From NCBI RefSeq assembly GCF_010548375.1, contig NZ_JAAGLY010000002.1, positions 248,001-312,000 of the forward strand: a stretch of 64,000 bases of DNA, written 5' to 3'. The translations under genes and the position numbers were made by a program. The first letter of the stretch is position 1, and each line of letters opens with the position of its first letter. Positions 7,705-15,116 of the stretch are shown piece by piece. The notes under the pieces are model-generated. The model saw only the letters and a list, made by a program, of their open reading frames with translations, ran no database searches and was not told the origin of the DNA. Source of the DNA: Streptomyces sp. SID13726. Its GTDB lineage: Bacteria > Actinomycetota > Actinomycetes > Streptomycetales > Streptomycetaceae.

Positions 7705-9222
7705 TCAGGCGGCCGCAGGCTGCACCGCCGCCTCCGTGGCCGAGCGTGCCGCGTTCTTCCGCACCAGCAGCAGCGTCACCACCGCCCCGAGCAGCGAGGC
7801 GCAGCCGCAGATCACCACGCCGACCGCCATGCCGTGGGCGAGGGCGTCCTGGGCGGCGGCCCGGGCGCTGTCGCTGCCGGCGTTGACGACGGCGAGGGGT
7901 CCCGCCGCGGCCTCCATGCCCGCGTCGGCGCCGGAGAGCTTGCCGACGAGGGCGGAGGAGGCGAGGCTCATCGCGACCGTGCTGATGACGGCCGGTCCGA
8001 GGCCCTGGCCGAACTCGCGGACCAGGCTGGTCGCGCCGGAGGCCATGCCGGTCATGTGGAGCGGTACGGCGTTGACGGCGGCGGAGGTCAGCGAGGACAC
8101 CACGCAGATGAAGCCGACGCCGAGCAGCAGCACCGGGCCGATGAACGCGGCGAGGGACGTGGTGGTGATGGGCAGGGCGGCGATCCAGAACTGACCGGCG
8201 GCCATCGGCAGCAGCCCGCCGACCAGCAGCCAGCGCGGCTCCACCCGGGTCAGCATCCTGCTCAGCACCGGGGCGAGCAGGAGCGGGATCAGCTGGAGGA
8301 TCACGAACGGCATTCCGGCCCTGAGCGCGCTGAGGTGCATGACGGCGCCGAGGCGGATCGAGACGCAGTACGCGGTGCCGATGAAGCCGAACATGCCGGC
8401 CAGGGCGACCACGGCCGCCGCCGCGAAGGACGGGATCCTCAGCAGGTCGAGGTTGAACATCGGCGAGGCGGCGCGCTTCTCGGCGACGACGAAGGAGACC
8501 AGGGCGACCGCGGCGAGGGACAGGGCGCCGACGATCGCCAGGCTGCTCCAGCCGCGCTCGCCGCCCTCGATGATGCCCCAGAGCAGGGCGGTGAGACCGA
8601 CGGCGATGGTGATCTGGCCGGGCCAGTCCAGGGTGCGGCCCTCGGGTGCCTTGGAGTCGGTGACCAGGGCCATGCTGGCGAAGCCGACGACGAGACCGAG
8701 GATCACCGGCGGTACGAACGCCCAGCGGAAGTCGGCGACCGTGGCGAGGACGCCGGAGGACAGCGGGCCCAGGGCGGAGGCGAGGGAGATGCTCAGCGCC
8801 CAGGTGGAGACGGCCTTGGCGCGGTCCTTCTCGTCCGGGGTGGCGGCGGCGATCACGGCGAGGGAGCTGGGGAAGAGCGCGGCGGCACCGATGCCCGCGA
8901 GGGCCTGGCCGATCCACAGCATCTCGATGTTCTGGGAGAGCGCGTTGACCAGTTCACCGAGGGCGAGGACGAATCCGCCGAGCACCAGGAGGCGTTTGCG
9001 CCCGAAGAGGTCGCCGACCACGCCGAAATTCAGCTCGAGAATCGCGGTGGGCAGAATGAACGCGGAAGTCACCCAGGCGACCTGGGACCCTGAGGCACCG
9101 AATGCGGCCTGTATTTCGCCGTTGATGGGCGAGGGCACGGTAATGCACAGCTGCGCGGCGGCAACGGCCAGACAGCAGGCTATGAGTGTTCCCCTGTCGA
9201 GTCTTTTCAGCACGCTTGTCAT
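7705..9222 (-). CDS. MFS transporter, DHA2 (14-helix) type
   Basis: 505 residues with about 14 predicted hydrophobic helices. Motif A is visible as GDLFGRKRLLVLGG after helix 2, and the motif C-like region LASALGPLSSGVLA follows helix 4, as in drug:proton antiporters. Its start overlaps the stop of the VOC gene by ATGA, and it is the last gene before the strong terminator. The VOC protein just upstream resembles drug-binding dioxygenase-fold resistance proteins, so export plus binding of a toxic compound is a reasonable guess. The substrate is unknown. Confidence 0.87.
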   Translation of the reverse strand: MTSVLKRLDRGTLIACCLAVAAAQLCITVPSPINGEIQAAFGASGSQVAWVTSAFILPTAILELNFGVVGDLFGRKRLLVLGGFVLALGELVNALSQNIEMLWIGQALAGIGAAALFPSSLAVIAAATPDEKDRAKAVSTWALSISLASALGPLSSGVLATVADFRWAFVPPVILGLVVGFASMALVTDSKAPEGRTLDWPGQITIAVGLTALLWGIIEGGERGWSSLAIVGALSLAAVALVSFVVAEKRAASPMFNLDLLRIPSFAAAAVVALAGMFGFIGTAYCVSIRLGAVMHLSALRAGMPFVILQLIPLLLAPVLSRMLTRVEPRWLLVGGLLPMAAGQFWIAALPITTTSLAAFIGPVLLLGVGFICVVSSLTSAAVNAVPLHMTGMASGATSLVREFGQGLGPAVISTVAMSLASSALVGKLSGADAGMEAAAGPLAVVNAGSDSARAAAQDALAHGMAVGVVICGCASLLGAVVTLLLVRKNAARSATEAAVQPAAA

Positions 9223-9635
9223 TCCGTACTCCGTCGCTCTATGAGTTCGATGAGATTTCCCTCGGGGTCGGTGACCCAGGCCATGCGCACTCCGGGCTCG
9301 GGGGACGGTCCCGGTGCTACGGCCTCGCCCGCTCCGTGGGCCACGAGGGCCGTGTGGACGGGGTCGAGTTCAGGTGTGGTGACCGCGAAGTGGCCGTATC
9401 CCTCGGTGAGGGCGGCGGTGATCGGGTCGGGGGCCCTGAGGCCCGGTGCGGAGTCGGGGCGGGCGAGCAGTTCGAGGCGCCAGCCGTCCGGATGCTCCAG
9501 GACGACGCCCCGCAGTCCGGGGCCCTCGACCTGGAACTCGAATACGGCCTTCAGCCCGAACGCCCTCTGGTACCAGGCGGTTTGGGCGTCGAGGTCGCGT
9601 ACGTTGACGCCCACGTGGTCGAGTCGGACGTTCAC
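9219..9635 (-). CDS. VOC-fold (glyoxalase/dioxygenase superfamily) protein
   Basis: 138 residues of the vicinal-oxygen-chelate fold. It begins VRLDHVGVNVRDLD and ends DPEGNLIELIE, giving the first-strand His and last-strand Glu expected of metal-binding members; the middle strand carries GYGHFAVTTPE. Members include glyoxalases, extradiol dioxygenases and drug-sequestering proteins. It starts with GTG one base after the SDR stop and overlaps the MFS start by four bases, so SDR, VOC and MFS are made from one message. Confidence 0.83.
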   Translation of the reverse strand: MNVRLDHVGVNVRDLDAQTAWYQRAFGLKAVFEFQVEGPGLRGVVLEHPDGWRLELLARPDSAPGLRAPDPITAALTEGYGHFAVTTPELDPVHTALVAHGAGEAVAPGPSPEPGVRMAWVTDPEGNLIELIERRSTE

Positions 9636-9636
9636 G

Positions 9637-10407
9637 TCAGCCCGCCATCGCGCTGTCGCCGCCGTCGACCATGAGGTCGGCGCCGTTGACGAAGGCCGCC
9701 TCGTCGGAGCAGAGAAAGGCGGCGGCCCGTGCGATGTCCTCGGGTTGGCCGACCCGGCCGACCGGGATGCGGGCCTCCAACTGGGCCTTGGGGCCTGCGG
9801 GATCGTCGAGGAAGGGGGCGGTGGCCGAGGTGCGGGTCATGCCGGGGGCGATGGTGTTGACGCGGATGCGGTGCGGGGCACCGGCCGCGCACAGGTGCTT
9901 GCTCATCGCCAACACCCCTCCCTTGGCGGCCCCGTGGGGGACCATCGGCATGAAGGGGGCGCCGCGTACGGCGGCCACGGAGGCGACGTTCAGGACCGCC
10001 CCGCCGCCGCGGGCGATCAGGTGCGGCCAGGCGGCCTGGGTGCAGAAGTAGGGGATGTCCAGTTCGTTCCTGATGGTGAAGTACCAGTCCTCGGCGGGCA
10101 TGGTCTCGAACGGGCCGTTCCGCAGCGCGGAGGCGTTGTTGTAGAGGATGTCGATCCCGTCGAAGGACGCGATGCCGGCCTCGATCCATTCGCGCGCCCC
10201 GGCCTCGGTGGACAGGTCGACGGGGGCCAGGGACCGCATGACTCCCCCGGCCTTCTCGACGAGTTCCACGGTTTCCGCCGCACTGTCCTCGTCGATGTCG
10301 CAGCCGAATACGAGTGCGCCCTCGGCAGCGAATACCTGGGCCGCGGCCCGGCCTATTCCGGCTCCTGTTCCACTGATGAAGGCGATTTTCCCGGCGAGTC
10401 GGCCCAT
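9637..10407 (-). CDS. SDR family protein with His replacing the catalytic Tyr
   Basis: 256 residues. A full Rossmann fold is visible: SGTGAGIGRA (12-21), NNAS in place of NNAG (90-93), Ser143, and the ending MVDGGDSAMAG. At the YxxxK position the sequence reads PHGAAKGG, so His158 stands where Tyr is expected, with Lys162 kept. The codon is CAC in the raw sequence. This would weaken or alter classical SDR chemistry; the protein could use His as acid/base or bind ligand only. The ATG is chosen because the SDR motif starts at the usual distance; the longer frame upstream crosses the promoter. First gene of the operon with VOC and MFS. Confidence 0.85.
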   Translation of the reverse strand: MGRLAGKIAFISGTGAGIGRAAAQVFAAEGALVFGCDIDEDSAAETVELVEKAGGVMRSLAPVDLSTEAGAREWIEAGIASFDGIDILYNNASALRNGPFETMPAEDWYFTIRNELDIPYFCTQAAWPHLIARGGGAVLNVASVAAVRGAPFMPMVPHGAAKGGVLAMSKHLCAAGAPHRIRVNTIAPGMTRTSATAPFLDDPAGPKAQLEARIPVGRVGQPEDIARAAAFLCSDEAAFVNGADLMVDGGDSAMAG

Positions 10408-10452
10408 GTTGGCGAAGTCCCTTGTCCCATGCCGCCCTGGTGCGGTGTTGGC

Positions 10453-10481
10453 AGCGTAGGGAGGGCCTTTCGCCGGAACAA
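10453..10481 (-). promoter_or_regulatory. Candidate sigma-70-type promoter for the SDR-VOC-MFS operon
   Basis: On the minus strand TTGTTC (10476-10481), a 17-base spacer and TACGCT (10453-10458) fit the actinobacterial TTGAC-17-TANNNT pattern. The predicted start would be about 40 bases before the SDR ATG. Confidence 0.5.
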
Positions 10482-10564
10482 GAAATGCGTCACCGAAACG
10501 CCATCGGGGGTTCGTATGGCTGGTATGCGGCGCGTCGCGGCCCGGTTCGCGGTTGGATGGCCCT

Positions 10565-11392
10565 ATGACGTCCGACGAGCACGCGCGGCTGATGCGGGTC
10601 AACCAGGCCAACTGGGACGCCCGTACCCCCGTTCACCTCGCCAGCCGCTTCTACGGCCTCGACCAGGACCTCGACCCCGAGCGCTGGTTCGCCGCGTCCG
10701 AGTGGGCGGACCTCGGCGACCTCGCCGGCCGTGACGTGCTCCATCTCCAGTGCCACCTCGGCACCGAGACGGTCGCCCTGGCCCGCCGCGGGGCCCGTGC
10801 GGTGGGACTCGATTTCTCGGAGGCCTCCGTCGCGGCCGCTCGGGAGATCGCGGCGAAGGCCGACGCGGACGTGGAGTACGTGCGGGCGAACGTGTACGAC
10901 GCCGTGGAGGCCCTGGGCGGGCGGCGGTTCGACGTCGTGTACACCGGCAAGGGCGCGCTGTGCTACCTGCCGGATCTGCCGCGGTGGGCGGGCGTGGTGG
11001 CCGAACTCCTCCGCCCCGGCGGCCTGTTGTACATCGTGGAGTTCCATCCCCTGCTCAACTCCCTCGGTCCCAAGCCCGCACCGGGAGAGGGTCCTGAACT
11101 GGTGCTGCGCCACGACTACCTGGGCGGGGACGGTCCCGTGCACCGGGACGCGACCCGCACCTACACCGACGGCCCGGCCGTCGAGGGCGCGACCACCAGC
11201 TACGAGTGGATGCACGGAATAGGAGAGGTCATCGGCGCGTTGACGGGGGCAGGACTCCACATCCGGAGCCTGCGGGAGAGCGACGAGCTGCCGTGGCCGC
11301 GCTGGCCGCAGATGGTGCGTACGGCGTCCGGCTGGTGGCGGCTTCCCGAGCCGCGGATCCCCCTGCTGTACGGACTCCTCGCCATGCACTGA
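10565..11392 (+). CDS. Class I SAM-dependent methyltransferase
   Basis: About 275 residues. The SAM-binding motif I is DVLHLQCHLGTETVALARRG (about 58-77), with GLDFSEASVAAARE as the acidic-loop strand and FDVVYTGKGALCYLPD as motif II/III. The front WDARTPVHLASRFY is typical of a common actinobacterial methyltransferase family with unknown substrates. A TTG four codons earlier is an alternative start; neither has a strong ribosome site. It is divergent from the SDR operon. Confidence 0.82.
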   Translation: MTSDEHARLMRVNQANWDARTPVHLASRFYGLDQDLDPERWFAASEWADLGDLAGRDVLHLQCHLGTETVALARRGARAVGLDFSEASVAAAREIAAKADADVEYVRANVYDAVEALGGRRFDVVYTGKGALCYLPDLPRWAGVVAELLRPGGLLYIVEFHPLLNSLGPKPAPGEGPELVLRHDYLGGDGPVHRDATRTYTDGPAVEGATTSYEWMHGIGEVIGALTGAGLHIRSLRESDELPWPRWPQMVRTASGWWRLPEPRIPLLYGLLAMH

Positions 11393-11412
11393 GTCGCCGT
11401 GGTACCGTCCAG

Positions 11413-11618
11413 TTAGCACTTGTGTACGCCCGTTTCGGGGCGCCGGTGCCAGTTCTCTCTCACCTCGCCGGTCGATGCACCGGCTTCTCCTCAGCACCGC
11501 ACAGGTCCTGTGGGTGCTGTTCTCCGCCGCACGAAGGCGTCGTCCGCCTTCCCTCTCGCGGCTTCCCCCCTTCCTTCCGCATGTCCCATGCCTTCCGTCC
11601 TCGAAAGGACAGACCACC
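11413..11618 (+). promoter_or_regulatory. Pyrimidine-rich leader of the second rho gene
   Basis: About 200 untranslated bases with long C/T runs and little G, mainly 11540-11600, the composition Rho binds as a rut site. Two perfect hairpins are embedded: a 6-bp stem at 11467-11484 and a 7-bp stem (GAAGGCG / CGCCTTC) at 11533-11551. A leader of this kind before a Rho gene suggests self-attenuation, as known for E. coli rho; this is inference. Confidence 0.4.
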
Positions 11619-12755
11619 ATGACCACCACTCTCGAAACCCCCACAGCCCAGCAGCAGCCTCCGGTCCGGGCCGTCACCGGCGTCCTCGACATCGACGCGA
11701 GCGGGAAGGGCCACCTTCGCGCCGCGAGCCTGCTGCCCTCCCCCTCCGACCTCCAGGTCTCCCCCGCGCTGATCCGCCGGTTCGGCCTGCGCAAGGGCGA
11801 CGTCGTCGACGGGGTGCGCGGCACCCAGCGCGCGCTCACCGAGGTCGCCCTGGTCAACGGCCGTACGCCCGACAAGGGCCGCCGCCACTTCCACGACCTC
11901 ACCCCGCTGCACCCCAGGGAGCGCGTCCGTCTCGAACACCCGGCCGCCGGGCTGACCGGACGGGTCGCCGACCTGATCGCCCCCGTCGGCAAGGGCCAGC
12001 GCGGGCTGATCGTGGCTCCGCCCAAGACCGGCAAGACCGTGCTGCTCCAGCAGATCGCGGCCGCCGTCGCAGGCAACCACCCCGAGTGCCACCTGATGGT
12101 GGTGCTGCTCGACGAACGTCCGGAGGAGGTCACCGACATGCGGCGCTCCGTGCGCGGCGAGGTGTACGCCTCCACGTTCGACCGCACGCCCAGGCAGCAC
12201 ATCGCGCTCGCCGAGCTGGTGATCGAGCGGGCCAAGCGGCTCGTCGAGGCCGGCGAGGACGTCGTGATCCTGCTCGACTCGCTGACCCGGCTGTGCCGGG
12301 CCCACAACAACGCGGCCACCGGCAACGGCCGCACCCTCAGCGGTGGCGTCGACGCGACCGCGCTGATCGGGCCGAAGAGGTTCTTCGGTGCCGCCCGGCT
12401 CGCCGAGGAGGGCGGCTCGCTGACCATCCTGGCCACCGCCCTGGTGGAGACCGGCTCGCGCGCCGACGACTTCTACTTCGAGGAGCTCAAGAGCACCGGC
12501 AACATGGAGCTCCGCCTGGACCGCGAACTCGCCTCCCGGCGGGTCTTCCCGGCCGTCGCCATCAACCCCTCCGGCACCCGTCGCGAGGAACTCCTGCTCC
12601 CCGCGGCCGAGTTGGCGACCGTGCACGGTCTGCGCCGGGCGCTCCAGACCCGGGACGGCCAGGCCAGCCTGGAGACCCTCCTGGAGCGGATGCGCGAGAC
12701 CCCGGACAACGCGACCTTCCTGCGTCGCATCCAGCCCACGCTGCCCACCGGCTGA
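11619..12755 (+). CDS. Short Rho-type transcription termination factor (second Rho)
   Basis: 378 residues; a hexameric RNA helicase/translocase that ends transcription. It contains the RNA-binding cold-shock-like domain (about 20-70: GVLDIDASGKGHLR, LIRRFGLRKGD), Walker A PPKTGKT (134-140), Walker B VILLD (216-220), Q-loop LSGGVDATAL and R-loop region FFGAARLAEEGGSLTI, and ends normally. Actinobacterial housekeeping Rho has a very long N-terminal extension; this protein has none and also lacks the Rho_N helical domain, so it is a compact paralogue. The ATG has GAAAGGA upstream. It stands alone behind a pyrimidine-rich leader. It could act on selected transcripts or stress RNAs. Confidence 0.85.
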   Translation: MTTTLETPTAQQQPPVRAVTGVLDIDASGKGHLRAASLLPSPSDLQVSPALIRRFGLRKGDVVDGVRGTQRALTEVALVNGRTPDKGRRHFHDLTPLHPRERVRLEHPAAGLTGRVADLIAPVGKGQRGLIVAPPKTGKTVLLQQIAAAVAGNHPECHLMVVLLDERPEEVTDMRRSVRGEVYASTFDRTPRQHIALAELVIERAKRLVEAGEDVVILLDSLTRLCRAHNNAATGNGRTLSGGVDATALIGPKRFFGAARLAEEGGSLTILATALVETGSRADDFYFEELKSTGNMELRLDRELASRRVFPAVAINPSGTRREELLLPAAELATVHGLRRALQTRDGQASLETLLERMRETPDNATFLRRIQPTLPTG

Positions 12756-12828
12756 GCCAGGCTCCCCCGTCCGGGTGCTCACGGGCTCCGCACGGCCCGG
12801 GCAGCGCGGTGTACGGCCGGTCCATTCC

Positions 12829-12840
12829 TAGCTTTGCGGT
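12829..12840 (+). promoter_or_regulatory. Possible leaderless -10 element before the carboxypeptidase gene
   Basis: TAGCTT fits TANNNT and ends six bases before the ATG. There is no Shine-Dalgarno sequence, so transcription may begin at the A of ATG. No clear -35 is seen. Confidence 0.3.
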
Positions 12841-14016
12841 ATGACTATCGGATTTCCCTCCCGGGTTGCCGTCTCGACTTGTGCGCTGTGCGTGTCGGGA
12901 CTGCTGGTCCTCGCCCCCGCCGCGGCGGCCGCGCACACGGGCTCCGACCCCGGCTCACCTGGCGGAACACGGGCCGCGACCGCGTCTCCCGCCCTGCTGT
13001 ACCGCCCAGGCACCCAGGTCCACCCGCACCGGGGCGCACCCCGGGTCCCGGACGTGTCCGCGCTGTCGTGGGTGGTGGCCGACGCCCGCAGCGGGGAGGT
13101 CCTGGCCGCGCACGACGCCCACCGCAAGCTGCCCCCGGCCAGCACGCTCAAGACCCTGTTCGCCCTGACCGTGCTGCCGGTACTGCCCGGCGGCCTCCGG
13201 CACCGGGTCGGGGCGAACGAGCTGGCGGACGTCGGCCCCGGCAGCAGCCTGGTCGGGGTCGCCGAGGGGCGGACCTACCGGGTCTCCGACCTGTGGCGCG
13301 GGGTCTTCCTCAACTCCGGGAACGACGCCGTGCACGTCCTGGCCCGGCTCAGCGGCGGCTGGCGCTCGACGGCCGGCCGGATGCAGGCCAAGGCCCGGGC
13401 CCTGGGCGCCCGCGACACCCACGTCCGCTCCCCCGACGGGTACGACACCCCGGGCCAGGTCTCGTCGGCGTACGACCTCGCGGTCTTCGGCCGGGCGGGG
13501 CTGCGCAACCCGGACTTCGCGCGGTACTGCGGCACGGCCGAGGCGAAGTTCCCCGGCCGGGGCGGATGGTCGTACGGAATCCAGAACACCAACCGGCTGC
13601 TGACCGGTGCCGACGGCGTGGCGCGCTACGACGGGCTGATCGGGATCAAGAACGGCTACACCAGCCATGCCGGCAACACCCTCGTCGCCGCCGCCCACCG
13701 GGGTCACCGGACGCTCGTCGTCACGGTGATGAACCCTCAGGCGGGCGGCGGCTTCGCCGTCTACGAGGAGGCGCGCGAACTGCTCGACTGGGGCTTCGGG
13801 GCGGCCGGCCGGGTGGATCCGGTGGGCTCGCTGGACGCGCTGCGGGCGAAGCCCAGGCCGGGTCCCGAGCCCGTTCCGGTCGCGGCGGCCGTCTCGCCGG
13901 ACGACGCGGGGCCCGGCTGGCTGGAGACGTGGGCCATCCTGGGCGCCGCCGGGATCGGCGCGGGCTCGATGGCGCTGGCGCTGCGCTCCCGGTTCGGGGC
14001 CTCGGCACGCGGCTGA
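12841..14016 (+). CDS. D-alanyl-D-alanine carboxypeptidase (PBP5-like serine peptidase)
   Basis: 391 residues. A signal peptide (hydrophobic 10-30, ending AAAAAH) is followed by a penicillin-binding D,D-carboxypeptidase domain with STLK (101-104, nucleophile Ser101), SGN (159-161) and KNG (270-272) in place of the usual KTG. A C-terminal membrane helix (about 355-375) anchors it, so it trims peptidoglycan stem peptides outside the membrane. The start has no Shine-Dalgarno; a TANNNT box lies just upstream. Its last 256 bases overlap the convergent glycosyltransferase gene. Confidence 0.88.
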   Translation: MTIGFPSRVAVSTCALCVSGLLVLAPAAAAAHTGSDPGSPGGTRAATASPALLYRPGTQVHPHRGAPRVPDVSALSWVVADARSGEVLAAHDAHRKLPPASTLKTLFALTVLPVLPGGLRHRVGANELADVGPGSSLVGVAEGRTYRVSDLWRGVFLNSGNDAVHVLARLSGGWRSTAGRMQAKARALGARDTHVRSPDGYDTPGQVSSAYDLAVFGRAGLRNPDFARYCGTAEAKFPGRGGWSYGIQNTNRLLTGADGVARYDGLIGIKNGYTSHAGNTLVAAAHRGHRTLVVTVMNPQAGGGFAVYEEARELLDWGFGAAGRVDPVGSLDALRAKPRPGPEPVPVAAAVSPDDAGPGWLETWAILGAAGIGAGSMALALRSRFGASARG

Positions 14017-15116
14017 CCCACCGGCAGCCACAGCAGCAGGCCGAGCGTGATCCAGGTGTAGACGTTGCTGCCGAGGAAGCCGTCGATGCCGGAGGCGTCG
14101 TCGAACCACAGCCACACCACACTGGTGCAGAGCACGGCGTACAGGGCGCCCGCGATCCGCGGGCGCCCCGCGCGCACCAGGACCACGAAGGACGGCAGCA
14201 GCCACACCAGGTGGTGCACCCAGGTGATGGGGCTGACCAGACAGGCGGTCAGTCCGGTGAGCGCGAACGCGGCCGCCCAGTTCCCGGCCGTCACGGCCCG
14301 CCGGGCACGGACCGCCCACACGCCCAGGGTCAGCAGCACGGCCACCGCCCAGACGGCGCGGTCGGTCTCGCCGAGCCGCGCCAGGATGCCCTGGAGCGAC
14401 TGGTTGGAGACGTAGTCCAGGCGGCCCACCCTGGTCGTGTCCCACAGGGCGTCGGTCCAGTAGAAGCGTGACGCGTCCGGGGCCACGAGCGCCGCGAACC
14501 CCGTCGCCGCGACGGCCACCACCGTGGCGACCGCCGCAGCACGCCAGCGCCGGGCGACCAGCAGCAGGCCGATGAACAGGGCCGGGGTGAGCTTCACCGC
14601 AGCGGCCAGACCGATACCGATCCCCGCCCAGCGCTCCCGGCCGGTGGCGAGCAGCCACCCGTCGACCAGGACGAGGGCCAGCAGCAGGAGGTTCACCTGG
14701 CCGAAGCTGAAGGTGTCGCGCAGCGGCTCGAACAGCGCGAGCGCGCAGGCGCCCAGGGCGCAGCCGTACCAGCCGTGGCGCCGCCAGGACCGGCCGGTGA
14801 GCAGGCGCACCACCACGGCCAGGGCCGCCAGGTTGAGCAGCAGGCACACGACGATCGCGGTGCGCAGGTCGAGCAGGGCCATCGGCAGCATGGCGACGGC
14901 GGCGAACGGCGGGTAGGTGAAGCCGTACGTCGTCCCCGGCACCTGGTAGTCGTAGAGCCGTCCGCCGTGGTGGATCCAGGTGTCGACGGCCCCGTGGTAG
15001 ACGCGCAGGTCGAACCAGTCGCGCAGCAGCGGCACGGTCGCCGTGAACACCGTGACGGCGGCGGCGACCGCGAGGACCAGCAGCAGCCGGCCGCGATCCG
15101 TGGTCGGCGTCCTCAT
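13761..15116 (-). CDS. GT87-family (polyprenyl-phosphate-sugar) mannosyltransferase
   Basis: 451-residue multi-pass membrane protein. The early segment FDLRVYHGAVDTWIHHGGRL then YGFTYPPFAAV is the hallmark of GT87/DUF2029 enzymes (PimE relatives), which move mannose or arabinose from polyprenyl phosphate to lipid or protein acceptors outside the cell. About ten helices follow. The ATG overlaps the stop of the MptB-like gene by ATGA. The last ~85 residues are hydrophilic, Pro/Ala/Ser-rich, and lie antisense to the end of the carboxypeptidase gene; this tail may not be conserved. Confidence 0.75.
   Translation of the reverse strand: MRTPTTDRGRLLLVLAVAAAVTVFTATVPLLRDWFDLRVYHGAVDTWIHHGGRLYDYQVPGTTYGFTYPPFAAVAMLPMALLDLRTAIVVCLLLNLAALAVVVRLLTGRSWRRHGWYGCALGACALALFEPLRDTFSFGQVNLLLLALVLVDGWLLATGRERWAGIGIGLAAAVKLTPALFIGLLLVARRWRAAAVATVVAVAATGFAALVAPDASRFYWTDALWDTTRVGRLDYVSNQSLQGILARLGETDRAVWAVAVLLTLGVWAVRARRAVTAGNWAAAFALTGLTACLVSPITWVHHLVWLLPSFVVLVRAGRPRIAGALYAVLCTSVVWLWFDDASGIDGFLGSNVYTWITLGLLLWLPVGQPRAEAPNRERSASAIEPAPIPAAPRMAHVSSQPGPASSGETAAATGTGSGPGLGFARSASSEPTGSTRPAAPKPQSSSSRASS

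Noticed and set aside
7834..9093. A 419-codon plus-strand frame opposite the MFS gene
   Set aside because: Antisense to an unmistakable 14-helix transporter; composition is Gly/Glu/Asp/Gln repeats.
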